The notes beneath the pieces were generated by a model. It made no database searches. It saw only the letters and a program-made list of their open reading frames with translations, and was not told the DNA's origin. The position numbers and the translations under genes were made by a program. Positions 12,170 to 23,869 of a stretch of DNA of 64,000 nt are shown in pieces. Origin of the DNA: Petrosia ficiformis (Eukaryota; Porifera; Demospongiae; Haplosclerida; Petrosiidae); assembly GCA_947044365.1 (NCBI GenBank), contig OX345644.1, positions 2,183,237 through 2,247,236 on the forward strand. Direction: 5' to 3'. How positions within the stretch are numbered: position 1 is the stretch's first letter; each line of letters starts with the position of its first letter.

Positions 12170-12690
12170 AGCGATTCTGACAACTTAATATTATATATAA
12201 CTATAATTTATAAGATTGAATGTAAACATCATTAAAGCTATGTAAGTTATAAAAATAGTGTATAAGTGGATAAGATTCAATATAGCTACACATCACTATA
12301 TATAATTAGTTATATAAAAAATCAATTATAGTGATGTGTAAGTATATTGAATCTTACTCCACTCATTAGTTACATAACCTGAGTAATGTGTACACTCTTT
12401 GCTATATAACTATAGTGATGTGTATATTACACTCACTATAATGAGTGTAATATACGCATCACTTAAGTTATATAATTAAACTAATTGTGTTTATATGATT
12501 GAATATACTATATACACATCATTATAGTTATATAACTAGTGAGTGGATAAGATTGAATGTACATATCACTTAACTTATACAACTCACAATATTTATATAA
12601 GCTATATAACTAGTAAGTGGATAAGATTGAATGTACACATCACTTATACCGATATAACATGAGTGGATAACATTGACATTGTAGTTATTA
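12170..12690. repeat. Degenerate AT-rich tandem units with TTATATAACTAGTGAGTGG
   Basis: Roughly ten imperfect units built from ACATCACTAAAGTTATATAAC, TAGTGAGTGGATAAGATTGAAT and TATACACATCAC. Includes a near-perfect palindrome at about 12416-12463 (GTGATGTGTATATTACACTC and its inverse). Shorter copies precede FReD genes at about 17570-17660, 30000-30130, 34380-34510, 37160-37270, 39600-39730, 43920-44050, 57230-57760 and 60600-60690. Confidence 0.7.
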
Positions 12691-13305
12691 AGGAAGAGGA
12701 ACTATTGCTCCACTGAATTTAGTTAGTTTTGTGCGCAAAATGGCTGAGTAGCAAGTGTTTAAATTTACATGCCTGGCAATATCTTTTGGCAAATGACCGA
12801 TTTTTGTACCAGTCACATATTAACCTGGAAATCATAGCTTGACCAAGAGATCAAGACCACCATTTTGTACAAATGTGGCGTAAGGCATATCAAATGTGTA
12901 TACCAGATCCATAGCCAATAAAAAATAGTGTTTCTTATTTTCAGCCAAAGGGAAATTGGAAATTCCTTTTGCTAGACAGATAATAATACAATTATTATTA
13001 CTGCAACTATAAAACAATACATGTAGTCTTGTGTATTTGTATACATTAACACGTAGACATCATCTATATGTTTAGATATCAAGTAAAGAGATAGATAAAC
13101 AAACAAATGGATATGGACAGCATATCAATCTTGTCTTCATTTTGTATAAACTAAAAATTGTCAACTTCAGCAATTCTGGACAAGAAATGAAGGCACTTAA
13201 GGTTGTACTAGGGGGATGGAAACTCCAATCATGCAAGCATACAATCTGGTATTTTGGAAGCCACACCCACCCGGGGGTATAACTATAGGGCCTAAATGTT
13301 TTCAC

Positions 13306-13515
13306 TGTTTATTTTCAGAAACAAACCTAAACACGCCTCACGAGTGTGGAAGTTTATTTTCAGAAACAAACCTAAACACGTCTCACGGGTGGTGGAAGTT
13401 TATTTTCAGAAAAAAACCTAAACACGCCTCACGGGTGGTGGAAGTTTATTTTCAGAAACAAACCTAAACAGATAGTTTATTTTCAGAAACAAACCTAAAC
13501 ACGCCCCACGGGTGG
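13306..13515. repeat. Minisatellite, unit about 53 bases (GTTTATTTTCAGAAACAAAC)
   Basis: About four to five tandem copies of a unit reading GTTTATTTTCAGAAACAAAC, then CTAAACACGCCTCACGGGTG and GTGGAA. A contracted array is at 58310-58455. The period and unbroken tandem structure do not fit a CRISPR. Confidence 0.88.
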
Positions 13516-13738
13516 TGGAGGGGGCGGGGCGGTGGGTACTAAACTCTGGCAGTAACTATATAAGATATGAATATACACATGACTAAAATAACTTTAGATG
13601 CTGGTTCAATATATACAATATCCACTGGGATATATATATATACTGTTTTTTTAAAGTACACTTCACCATTAACTAATAATAATGTTTACGTATGTTTAAG
13701 GATCTAGATCTCTTTGGCCCAATAGTTGAAAACATATT

Positions 13739-13746
13739 ATTTGCAT
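13739..13746 (+). promoter_or_regulatory. Octamer-like ATTTGCAT at -38 of type-B FReD genes
   Basis: ATTTGCAT starts exactly 38 bases before the ATG, inside a conserved block (GTTGAAAACATATTATTTGC...AAACTCAAAG-ATG). It has the same spacing in FReD-5 (18138), FReD-17 (49422), FReD-19 (58664) and FReD-20 (60804). In FReD-10, -12 and -14 it reads ATTTTCAT. It matches the octamer bound by POU factors; function is inference. Confidence 0.4.
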
Positions 13747-13776
13747 TAGTGGATCATTACATAGTTAAACTCAAAG

Positions 13777-14732
13777 ATGTTACTAACACTAGTGTTCCTG
13801 ACTCTTGGTATCACAGTTGAGAGTAGTTCATACTGTATGACTGATTGTAATAGTCCATTACGTCAACCTTCACTGTATGAACAACAATGTTGTAATCAAA
13901 ATAATGTTGGAAAGAGCTTCAAGTTCAATGGAAACAACAGATTGAAGACTATAATATGCCCGGATGAGATGCCGGTATCATGTGAAGAAGGTAAGAGAAC
14001 TATCATCTAATAAATAATGGCTTGTGTTGTATCTTAATCTAGTGTACAAGTATAAATATAATGACTGTAAAGAATGGTTTATGAGTGGTTACACTACAAG
14101 TGGTGTTTACACTATTAATCCTGATGAAGGGATTCCATTTGAGGTTAGTTTATTAGTTGTCTTGAAACTGTCATCTAATATTAAAATAGGTTTATTGTGA
14201 TATGGAAACTGATGGTGGTGGATGGACTGTCTTCCAGAGGAGGAAGGATGGATCAGTTGAGTTCTATCGTAATTGGACTGACTATGAGGAAGGTTTTGGT
14301 GATCTCAATGGAGAAATCTGGTTGGGACTAAGTAAGATACAACGTCTAACTCAAGATGGAACAGACTACACACTGAGAGTGGATCTGGAGGACTTTGAGA
14401 ATGAAATACGTTATGCTAAATACTCTACATTCAATATTGGAGACAGTACTACTAACTATACTATCACTGTGGGAGGATTTTCTGGTGATGCTGGAGATTC
14501 ATTAGCATATCACAATGGAAGCGAATTCACTACTAAGGATAGAGATAATGATATACATAATGGTATTAATTGTGCTGTTACATTCAGTGGAGCTTGGTGG
14601 TATCGTAATTGTTATCACTCAAACCTCAATGGTCGCTATCTTAACGAATATAATACGAGTGGAGTTACCTGGGATCATTTTAGAGTTTATCGCTCTCTTA
14701 AATTCACAGAGATGAAACTTCAAAAAAATTAA
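13777..14732 (+). CDS. FReD-2: secreted fibrinogen-domain protein
   Basis: Exons 13777-13990, 14043-14143, 14190-14732; 285 residues; introns 52 and 46 bp. Signal peptide [16 protein letters not shown] followed by a type-B Cys-rich module (YCMTDC, QQCCNQNNVGKSF, IICPDEMPVSC), in which the CCCPC of type A is replaced by CCNQ. The fibrinogen domain is complete, with KDRDND and NCAVTFSGAWWYRNCYHSNLNG. The C-terminal loop is the short NEYNTSGVTWDHF form instead of the GGPHES form of most paralogues, and the usual CH dipeptide is CY. The start is fixed by the signal peptide and by the upstream block shared with FReD-5, -17, -19 and -20. Confidence 0.9.
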
Positions 14733-14784
14733 TTGACAAATGAAAAAGTATAAATTGTGTATGTCCTATATGCATTTAATTATC

Positions 14785-14857
14785 AATTATACTGCTATAT
14801 AAGCCATTTACTTTGTCAATAATTGACAAAGTAAATGGCTTATATAGCAGTATAATT
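14785..14857. repeat. Perfect 35-bp-arm palindrome
   Basis: The left arm 14785-14819 begins AATTATACTGCTATATAAGC; the right arm 14823-14857 is its exact inverse; the loop is TAA. The corresponding sites after FReD-8 (about 29190) and FReD-12 (about 38785) carry only the left arm, so the right arm is a local inverted duplication. Confidence 0.9.
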
Positions 14858-15389
14858 ATAAACATTTAATCATTAATTGGGTAGTCTTTGTTTTGTGTAT
14901 ATAGATCTAGTTGAGTATTATAATTCTACATTATTGGAATTTCATTTGTATAATTAGGTCTATATTATAATGTAAATCATTTTTGTCATGCGACCTTGAT
15001 CTTATCATAATTAGGTATAATTAAAGTCATTAGATGTTGATTAATTAAAGGGTCACCACAAAGCAATCATAGGGATACTTTTTTCTTCATATATCTTGCT
15101 ACAGTTGAGGGATGTGAGACTACAGGTTGGAACTACCCTATTTGTAATTGATATTTTATTGATATCGAGTATTGGTTACAAAGGTCAAAGGTCAACGAAG
15201 GCATATTATATAACTAATGTACTAATGTATATGGCAAATGTATTACTCATTTTGTGACATACCAGGAATCCACAAGAAGTAGACTGCTGATGTCTCAATA
15301 AACATTATGAGTAGAGTAATTGTAATTTGATACTCATTACAACACAATAACAATACCTTCATGTTACTTCATAGTGTCCAAAATCCAAA
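14858..15389. other. Intergenic, no gene seen
   Basis: AT-rich spacer between FReD-2 and FReD-3. At about 15055-15090 it carries a piece resembling the FGD intron around 8065-8110 (CACAAAGC..CATAGGGATACTTTTTTCT..CATATCTTG). Confidence 0.5.
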
Positions 15390-16364
15390 ATGTTTTTGAT
15401 GCTCTTGTTCCTGACTCTTAGTACAACTGCACTAGTTGAGAGTAGTTCATATTGTATGACTGATTGTAATAGTCCATTAAGTCAATCCTCACAGTATGAA
15501 CAAGTATGTTGTTGTTCATGTAATATTGGAAAGAACTACAAATTGAAGAAGGGTAAGACAATCGAGATTGTGGTGTGTCCACGCAACATACCTGAATCTT
15601 GTCAAAATGAAGGTATATATATTTAGTTTTCCTATGCATAGTATATATTATACAGATTGTGATACTGATTTTTGCTACATTGACTGTAAAAAATGGTATG
15701 CGAATGGTTACACTACAAGTGGTGTTTACACTATTAATCCTGATGAAGGGACTCCATTCGAAGTTTGTGCATCAATCATTATTTGAAACTGTAAGTATAG
15801 ATAGTATCATATTGTATTGTAGGTTTATTGTGATATGGATACTGATGATGGAGGATGGACTGTCTTCCAGAGAAGAATGGATGGATCAGTTGATTTCTAT
15901 CTCAATTGGATTGATTATGAGAATGGTTTTGGCGATCTTAATGGAGAATTCTGGTTGGGATTGAGTAAGATACATCGTCTAACTCAAGATGGAACAGACT
16001 ATACACTGAGAGTGGATCTGGAGGACTTTGAGAATGAAACACGTTATGCTAAATACTCTACATTCAATATTGGAGACAGTACTACTGACTATCCTATCAC
16101 TGTGGAAGAATACTCTGGCGATGCTGGAGATGCATTTGAAAGGCATAGTGGACAGAAATTCACTTCTAAGGATAGAGATAATGATCAAAAAAGTGGTAAT
16201 TGTGCTGTTCAGTTCAGTGGAGCTTGGTGGTATAATGATTGTCACTTCTCCAACCTCAATGGTCTTTATCTCATGAATCTTATGCTAATGGGGTAAACTG
16301 GTATCATTGGAAAGGATATCATTACTCTCTCAAATTCACAGAAATGAAACTTCGTCATAACTAG
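15390..16364 (+). pseudogene. FReD-3: fibrinogen-domain gene with 3' frameshift
   Basis: Exons 15390-15612, 15656-15762, 15823-16364. Exon 1 ([10 protein letters not shown]..., VCCCSCNIGK, type A) and exon 2 (FCYIDCKKWYANGY) are intact. In exon 3 about 10 bases (TGGAGGACCT in FReD-10) are missing after NLNGLYL, between short CT repeats. This shifts the frame and stops after [10 protein letters not shown]. The lost C-terminus ([22 protein letters not shown] in the shifted frame) is still readable down to the ancestral stop at 16362. Either a recent pseudogene or a gene for a protein lacking the last 30 or so residues. Its 3' half and downstream DNA match FReD-10. Confidence 0.85.
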
Positions 16365-17069
16365 ATACTGAGCTTTGCTGTGTAGCTATAATAATTTTGT
16401 AAACTACTAAAGTTATGTAGCTACAGTTTTTGTGACATGAATGATAGTAATACATGCATTCTGAGTATTCGTTTTCATTAAAACACCCTATTGTTCATCT
16501 GAATATATGCACTCAGGTGCAAGTGAGTAGGTTATGGGCCTGGAACATATATGGGTTCATTTTTAGCCTTTCAATTAGTAATCCTTGTGTAAAATAAAAT
16601 TATACTAAGGGTTTCTGTCTCCCATGATGCATTCTCTGTGGAATTAGGAACACCCTCTCAGCTATGTACTAATGATCTGAACATTGCGTACAGTAAGTTA
16701 CCATCGAGTAACAATGGAATACACTAAATATGTACATTCTATTCAAATTTTAACTTAGTTATAAATTGCTAGAAAAAGACAGTACACTGTTCAATTAATT
16801 GCATAGGAGTGGTGTTAGCTTCGGAAGGTCATGTGACCTTTCAAATATAAAGGTGAGATTCAGTTTGTGTTCTCCATTACAGTTATTTCCTGTGTATACG
16901 TACATTGTACCAAATTTCAACCAATTATATTTCTGTCTGAACACACTGTCATGTATATATCAATGAAATTATCAAAAATGAAATACATTTGAGATTTTTG
17001 ATGGCGAATGCAATTAAATATAAAAACTAGTTTGAATTTCTGATAATATATCTTTATGTCACTGTCCAA
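16365..17069. other. Intergenic, copied at 36146-36934
   Basis: No gene seen. Nearly the same sequence follows FReD-10, including the AACACCCTATTGTTCATCTG and GTTATGGGCCTGGAACATAT stretches, showing that FReD-3, -4, -5 and FReD-10, -11, -12 are sister blocks. Confidence 0.75.
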
Positions 17070-17522
17070 AATATTCCCAATGCTCTTGTTCCCGACTCTT
17101 GCTATCACAGTTAAGAGTAGTTCATATTCTATGACTGATGGTAATAGTGCATTACACAAACACTCACTGTATGAACAAGTATGTTGTCATCCATGTAATA
17201 TTGGAAAGAATTTCAAATTGAAGAAGGATAAAACAATTGAGATGATCATGTGTTCACTTAGCATACCTGATTCATGTCTGACTCAGTATTAAGGTAATAT
17301 TATTGTAATCTCTTCGCATCATTATTGGTTTTATCGTAGAGAGCGTCTATGATAGTTGCATGCAAAATTGATTGTAAAGAATGATTTATGAATGGTAACA
17401 CTACCAGTGGTGTTTACACTATTACTCCTGATGAAGGGACTTCTTTTAAGGTTAAGTGTATTATTTGTTATGAAACTGTCATCTAATATTCTATAATATA
17501 GGGTCTATTGTGATATGGATAT
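17070..17522 (+). pseudogene. FReD-4: decayed fibrinogen-domain gene
   Basis: Exon 1 is recognisable ([29 protein letters not shown]) but the usual ATG reads ATA, the YCMTDC cysteines are changed (YSMTDG), and a stop precedes the donor. Exon 2 (about 17370-17454) has a stop in CKE-stop-FMNG. Exon 3 breaks off after YCDMD at about 17522 and runs into AT-rich spacer. FReD-11 is a shorter version of the same relic. Confidence 0.85.
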
Positions 17523-18175
17523 GTACTAATGACAAAACACATTCACACTTTAATTGCTCCAAATACAACTATTCAATAGACGTTATATAACTAGCGAGTG
17601 GATATCACTATAGTTATATAAGTTATACAACTAGTAGTTAAATATATACATCACTAATATAAATTAGATGGTGGTTTAATGTAAATAAACTATCCACCGT
17701 GATATATACTGTCTTTTTGAAGTACACTTCACCATTAACTAATAAACATACACTGCAAAAAAGGAAATGTTAAAATAACAAATGCATTGGTTAGTACAGT
17801 TGCAAGGATAGAAATTATAATTTAATTGGTCATACAGATTGTTATGACAGCTTGATGAAAAATACTTTTACTATAATCAATTATCTTGTCTAATATCTCA
17901 TATTAGATGCACAAAAAAGGTTTGAAAACCTAATTAAAATGTTATTCTGCTTCTTTGTATAACTAATAGACAGTATAAGGATAATTGAATTGCAATTATT
18001 GGATTATAATTACATATATGTCACTTTGTAATTAAATTACAATTTCTCTCATACAAGTGTACTAGCTAATAAATTATTCAGTTTGCAGTGTATGTTTAAG
18101 ATGTAGATATTTTTGGCTTAATAGTTGAAAACATATTATTTGCATTAGTGGATCAGCACATGGTTAAACTCAAAG
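17523..18175. other. Intergenic and upstream region of FReD-5
   Basis: AT-rich, no gene seen. Contains TTATATAAC-type repeats, the palindromic GTTTGAAAACCTAATTAAAA segment and the conserved type-B upstream block with ATTTGCAT at 18138-18145. Copied upstream of FReD-12. Confidence 0.6.
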
Positions 18176-19142
18176 ATGTTACTAACACTGGTGCTCCTGA
18201 CTCTTGGTATCACAGTTAAGAGTAGTTCATACTGTATGACTGATTGTAATATTCCATTACGTCAACCTTCACTGTATGAACAACAATGTTGTAATCAAAA
18301 TAGTGTTGGAAAAAGCTTCAAGTTCAATGACAACAACAGATTGAAGATTATAATATGCCCAGATGAGATACCAGTATCATGTAAAGAAGGTAAGAGAATC
18401 TATCATCTAATAAATAATGGCTTGTGTTGTATCTAAATCTAGTGTATAAGTATGACTGTAAAAAATGGTTTATGAGTGGTTACACTACAAGTGGTGTTTA
18501 TACTATTAATCCTGATGAAGGGACTTCATTTGAGGTGGTTAGTGTATTAGTTGTCTTGAAACTGTCATTTAATATTCTATATTATAGGTCTATTGTGATA
18601 TGGAAACTGATGGTGGTGGATGGACTGTCTTCCAGAGGAGAAAGGATGGGTCAGTTGACTTTTATCGTAATTGGGTTGACTATGAGGAAGGTTTTGGGGA
18701 TCTCAATGGAGAATTCTGGTTGGGACTGAGTAAGATACATCGTCTAACTCAAGATGGAACAGACTACACACTGAGAGTGGATCTGGAGGACTTTGAGAAT
18801 GAAACACGTTACGCTAAATACTCTATATTCAATATCGGTAACAGTAGTACTGACTATACTATCACTGTGGGAGGATATTCTGGTGATGCTGGAGATTCAT
18901 TACTAGCACATAATGGAATGAAATTCTCAACTAAGGATAGAGACAATGATCAATCAGGTGGTGGTAATTGTGCTGTTATATACAGTGGAGCTTGGTGGTA
19001 CAATGCATGTCATGATTCAAACCTCAATGGTCCTTATCTTGGAGGATTTCAAGAATCTTATGCTAACGGGATAAATTGGGTTACATTTAGAGGACATTAT
19101 TACTCTCTTAAATTCACTGAGATGAAATTTCAAAATAATTGA
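18176..19142 (+). CDS. FReD-5: secreted fibrinogen-domain protein
   Basis: Exons 18176-18389, 18443-18534, 18588-19142; 286 residues; two 53-bp introns. Signal peptide MLLTLVLLTLGITVKS, type-B Cys-rich module (QQCCNQNSVGKSF, IICPDEIPVSC), then a complete fibrinogen domain. The calcium loop is KDRDNDQSGGGNCAV, the recognition segment [18 protein letters not shown] and the C-terminal loop GGFQESYANGINWVTFRGHY. Intron 2 and its surrounding exon edges are the same as in FReD-1, although the two exon 1 types differ, which points to recombination between paralogues. Confidence 0.9.
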
Positions 19143-20090
19143 CATATTATATGTCCATTATATGTGTGGCATGATAAAATATTATTTTTTGCCTTGTTCA
19201 CACCTCATATTTCATACTATACCATTTCATTTAACATAATATGTGTAAGTTTTCTGTTTTGCCTAAGTGATGCTTATTTAAAAGAAGGAAATTAGTTTTT
19301 TTATGTAAATTTACAATTGTAAGTGATGTATTTCAACCTTCAATGTATGTACAAGTAAGAGCTACAAATGTAATGAAAACAACTGTTACAGAAAATTTGG
19401 TCCTGTAAAGAATGGTCCTAGAACCATGTGACATATTAACTGCCAGCAGGATTACATCATTGGGATTATGTTTCTAGGGTTTATCATAATAGGATTGGGA
19501 ATTATCAGAAATTTTGATTACAAATTTTGGTCCTTGTGCCAAAATTTTCACCGGACCGAATTTTCCATCACACAACTACTTAAGATGAGATCTATTTAAC
19601 CAAACAGATTTGTTAACCCAAACAAGATCTGCGTTATTTAGTTGTCAAGTGACAGAATGGATATGTATTGTAATTATACTTGTTATAATAATACAATTAT
19701 GTGTATGTCCAAAACATATATGCATATAATCATATATTCAAAGTTTAAACAGGAATGAACTAATTGGGACTGAGTAAGATACATTGATGATTGTCAGGAA
19801 TTATAGTAGTGCATTCTTGTAGTATGTTTGTGATGGTCATATACAATTAGACATACTTTAATAGTAACCTTACGTTACTAAATTTGTTAGCATGAAATAT
19901 GAGTAGACTGTACCTTAAAATTATAGTGCTTCAACTAATTGACTATAATTATTTCAAAGTAGCTATGGAATTATATGTATATATCCTGAACAAGAAACTG
20001 ATTGTTATTAAATTCTTGTAACTGTGCAACCAATTATTGAGTTATTTTAACTATTTTGTTTTCGCAGTGATATAGTGTCCTAAATCCAAA
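19143..20090. other. Intergenic between FReD-5 and FReD-6
   Basis: No gene seen. Holds a fossil FReD exon 1 (about 19324-19388), the family-D element (listed) and a short shred of exon 3 at about 19760-19785 (ATTGGGACTGAGTAAGATAC, coding for GLSKI in the genes). Confidence 0.6.
19388..19575. mobile_element. Small TIR element, family D copy 1
   Basis: Begins AAATTTGGTCCTG and ends with an inverse-like CCGGACCGAATTTTCC; middle contains CAGCAGGATTACATCATTGG. Copies at 59944-60120 and 62088-62250 in the same position relative to a fossil FReD exon 1, so the element was inserted before the blocks were duplicated. Confidence 0.65.
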
Positions 20091-21077
20091 ATGTTGTTAA
20101 TGCTCTTGTTCCTGACACTTGGTATCACAGTTGAGAGTAGTTCATATTGTATGACTGATTGTAATAGTCCATTACGTAAACCCTCACTGTATGAACAAGT
20201 ATGTTGTTGTCCATGTAATATTGGAAAGAACTTCAAATTAAAAGAAGACAAGATAATTGAGATCGTCATGTGTCCACCTAACATACCTGATTCATGTCAA
20301 CATGAAGGTAATGTCTATATTAGTGTATCTATTTGTATCATTTATTGGTTTTATTAAATGAATGTAGATCTTGAGTGTGATAACAGCAAAACTGACTGTA
20401 AAGAATGGTTTATGAATGGTAACACTATAAGTGGTGTTTATACTATTAATCCTGATGAAGGGACTCCATTTGAGGTTAGTGTATTAATCATTACTTTAAC
20501 TATATAGTATCATATTGTATTGTAGGTTTATTGTGATATGGATACTGATGGTGGTGGATGGACTGTTTTTCAGAGAAGGAAGGATGGATCAGTTGACTTT
20601 TATCGTAATTGGACTGACTATGAGAAAGGTTTTGGTGATCTCAATGGAGAATTCTGGTTGGGACTGAGAAAGATACATCGTCTAACTCAAGATGGAACAG
20701 ACTACACACTGAGAGTAGATCTGGAGGACTTTGAGAATGAAACACGTTATGCTAAATACTCTACATTCAATATTAGAGATAGTACTACTAACTATACTAT
20801 CACTGTGGGAGGATATTCTGGTGATGCTGGGGATTCATTAGCATATCACAATGGAAGAAAATTCACTACTAAGGATAGAGATAATGATCTAAATGGTGTT
20901 AATTGTGCTGTTGTATACAGTGGAGCTTGGTGGTATAAATCATGTCATTCCTCTAACCTCAATGGACTTTATCTTGGAGGACCTCATGAATCTTATGCCA
21001 ATGGGATAGAGTGGTATTTATTTAGAGGATTTTATTACTCTCTTAAATTCACTGAGATGAAACTTCAAAAAAATTGA
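20091..21077 (+). CDS. FReD-6: secreted fibrinogen-domain protein
   Basis: Exons 20091-20307, 20368-20474, 20526-21077; 291 residues; introns 60 and 51 bp. Signal peptide [16 protein letters not shown]; type-A Cys-rich module ([23 protein letters not shown]). Exon 2 encodes [20 protein letters not shown], including an extra Cys before the domain. Complete fibrinogen domain with [32 protein letters not shown] and [19 protein letters not shown] family-C hairpin and a fossil exon 1 follow it, as after FReD-1 and FReD-18. Confidence 0.9.
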
Positions 21078-21220
21078 TTTCATACACATGTGTCATGATC
21101 AAATATTTTATAATGCAAATCATTATTAATTGTTGCCTTGTTCACATCTCATATTATGTGTAAGTACTTTATTTTGCCTCATTCATAAGTTATGGTTATT
21201 TTAATAAAATTCAAAATCAA

Positions 21221-21320
21221 CTGGCGAGCAGATCTTCGCCTCTGTTTTCACAATGGGATGGGGCGGAGCTGCCCCGTCCCAATGTAAAAAATAGCCTGAG
21301 GCGAAAAGTCTGCTTGCCAG
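21221..21320. mobile_element. GC-rich hairpin element, family C copy 2
   Basis: CTGGCGAGCAGA ... TCTGCTTGCCAG inverted repeat with a GGCGGAGCTGCCCC centre; same family as 11074-11175. A fossil FReD exon 1 follows at about 21331-21412. Confidence 0.78.
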
Positions 21321-22888
21321 ACTAGGTGATGTAGTTCATTATGTCAACCCTCAATGTATGAACAAGTAAGTTGTGTTAAATGAGCTACAAGCATAATGAA
21401 AACAACTTCTGAATACGTATGATTTATTAACCCAAACAAGATCTGGGTTAATTAGTTCAGTTGTGAAGTGATATAATTATACTTGTTATATTTATGCATA
21501 ATTATATTATGTATATTCTACCATGCCTAAAGTAAACTGACCAATCAGATTGTTTAACAATTAATCTGTTTATAATATATGTTCGTTTAGAGTTAGAAGT
21601 TTCATTATGTTTGTACCTCTTTCAACATGTATATATATGTCCAAACAATAATGGCATTGTGTTTTTATTAATATTCAAATTTTAATTAACATCATCAGTT
21701 TCATTTTACAAGGCATGGCATGAGTTGAGTCAGAGATTGTATAGACTATGTTTAAGAAACACGAGGTGAGATGTTATCAAAGAGACAAAATATCAAATTG
21801 TATTGCAGAATAATTATTATTCTGTTATAATTAATAAGAAGCTGACAAAATTGATTGAGTCGTCCAATGGCTTCTTATATAAATTGCTATAGTGTTCTCT
21901 GTACCACTTATAGAGTTTAATGATGGAAACATGAATAATTGATGATAATTATTTCACATTTCTAAGCAGGGGTGTGGAAACATTGAGCCAAGTGTAGGAC
22001 ATTTTGACTTATTTTCACTACTCTTGTCGCTCCCATATACTTTGTATACAGTTAAGTTTCAATTTACCTGACATTCACTAGATTTATTGGATAATGTCCT
22101 GTATGACTGACTGTTTCCACCCCACCATTTCTAGGTAAGAACACTGAATTACTGAATAGCGAGCTCGAGCTACAATGTGGTTTGATCAATGCAGGAAATT
22201 TTACTACAGTTTTAGTATTGTTTTTATGGCAATCAAGCCCATGATTGCTTTCCTATGAAGTTAATGTTAAATTATCTAGATATGCATTGTATAATGCTGC
22301 AGGGTTCATTTAGGGGAGAGGCAGGGGGACATTTGCCCCTTGGAATTTGTTTGCCAATATGCATAGCACAATAACACTATATCATTTAAGTTCATATTTT
22401 GCTGCATACCCCACCCCCACATCCTGACAAATGTTCTGAAAAAAGGCCTGTGTTGTAAAGGAAGTTGTGTTATTTTGCTCAATTAATGGGCATACTGTGT
22501 AAAAAAAACTTGCAGTCAAGCAAGTAGCAAACATGTTGTAGGATGTAATCAGCTGCAATTAATAGCTGCTGTAGCTGAAATATATTTATAATGCATACAA
22601 GAACTGTACAAGTAAAAAGAAAGAACAAGATATATATAGAGAGAGAAAAAAGTATCCCTATGACTGCTTTGTGGTGTCCAGCATTCAGTAATCATGGCTG
22701 ACTTTATCATGCCTGAAACACAACAGTCTATTATAGTTATTATTATACTCTCCTTAACATTTAAAGGACCTTGTAAAATTTTAGGAACATATTTTAGGTA
22801 GAATAGCCCATTAATTGACCAAGCCGCCTGGAATGACGCAACTTCCTTAACTACATATACATGCATACTCGCATAGCCTTAGTTAGAG

Positions 22889-22965
22889 GCAGGCATATAA
22901 CACCCTTGAGATAATTGGTCTTGGGCTATGCCCTCGACCAATTATCTGAAGGGTGTTATATGCCT
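22889..22965. repeat. Inverted repeat with about 30-bp arms
   Basis: AGGCATATAACACCCTTGAG...AATTGGTC / GACCAATTATCTGAAGGGTG...GCCT around the loop TTGGGCTATGCCCTC. Could be a MITE or a transcribed hairpin. I see no other full copy in the window. Confidence 0.7.
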
Positions 22966-23450
22966 ATTTTATACTATAGTAATGCAAAAGTATGCAATTA
23001 AATCACATTTGACATCACTGTTGTCAAGTAGAAACCATAGTACTATACCAATTAGTGTTTACTGTAAAAACTGTAAAAATACAATTAGATTGTAGATGCA
23101 AAATGTCCCTGTCTACAGACATGGGCATATATCTCCGGCGGTACATCAAAGGTTACCATGGCAATCGCCCACACACTGTGAAACAAGTCATTAAAAAACC
23201 AATCGTAAGAATTATACTCCATATATTATATCTTGTGTTTTTTTTTTTCAGGATGTTTCTGCTCAGCAGAGTATTCCATTAGCCAGTTATGAAGCACTAG
23301 TCCAGTATCTGTAAGTCTATACAGTAACTTATTAATATTATTTGATGGGGTATATATATGTACATGTACAATGTTCCTCCTCCTCCCCCCCCCAAAAAAA
23401 CCTATTTGATGTATCATCAGATTATTAATAAAGATGTAAACAGTTTAGAT

Positions 23451-23707
23451 ATTAGAATTAGGGGCTGCAAGGCATAGTAGTTTTTAGTATCCAGATATTC
23501 GCTTAGTTTAACGAACGAATATGCGGATTATATTTGCTTGCTTTCAGAAAAATGTTGTCTCTAGTGAAATATCAGATTTCAAGTGTTCAATTTCTGCACA
23601 TGCGCAAACATTAAACGAATATCCGGATGCTAAAAATTCATTAGAATACCAAAATAACAAGTGAATATCCGAACAGAGCGAATATTCATTGCAGCCCTAA
23701 TTAGAAT
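23451..23707. mobile_element. hAT-like MITE with exact 8-bp TSD
   Basis: Element 23459-23699 (241 bp): left end TAGGGGCTGCAA, right end TTGCAGCCCTA, flanked by the exact 8-bp direct repeat ATTAGAAT (23451-23458, 23700-23707). Interior CGAATATCCGGAT-like sequences occur on both strands. No coding capacity. The TSD length and CTGCAA-type ends fit hAT. Confidence 0.85.
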
Positions 23708-23869
23708 ACAACACTTATACTAATACAACAAAGTATGAGTTATCTAATTTCTTTATCATAATATCAATATCAGTACATCACTAGTATTGACATGACATAC
23801 TGACTAGATACACAAGTATAGAATACATATTGACATTATAAATAGCACATGACATTATGAGCAGCACAC

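Larger units (their letters stand above)
10875..13776. other. Intergenic, repeat-rich, copied at 55908-58701
   Basis: No gene seen. It holds a hairpin element, a fossil FReD exon 1, long AT-rich tandem units and a minisatellite, listed separately. The whole stretch has a close copy between FReD-18 and FReD-19, so FReD-1, this spacer and the 5' part of FReD-2 were duplicated as a block. Confidence 0.85.

Noticed and set aside
13306..13515. Possible CRISPR-like direct repeats
   Set aside because: Head-to-tail minisatellite with no unique spacers, in a eukaryotic genome.
22300..22400. Separate gene or element near a CCCC-rich stretch
   Set aside because: It resembles, in inverse orientation, the segment at 1550-1640; a short shared repeat is likely but its ends could not be defined.
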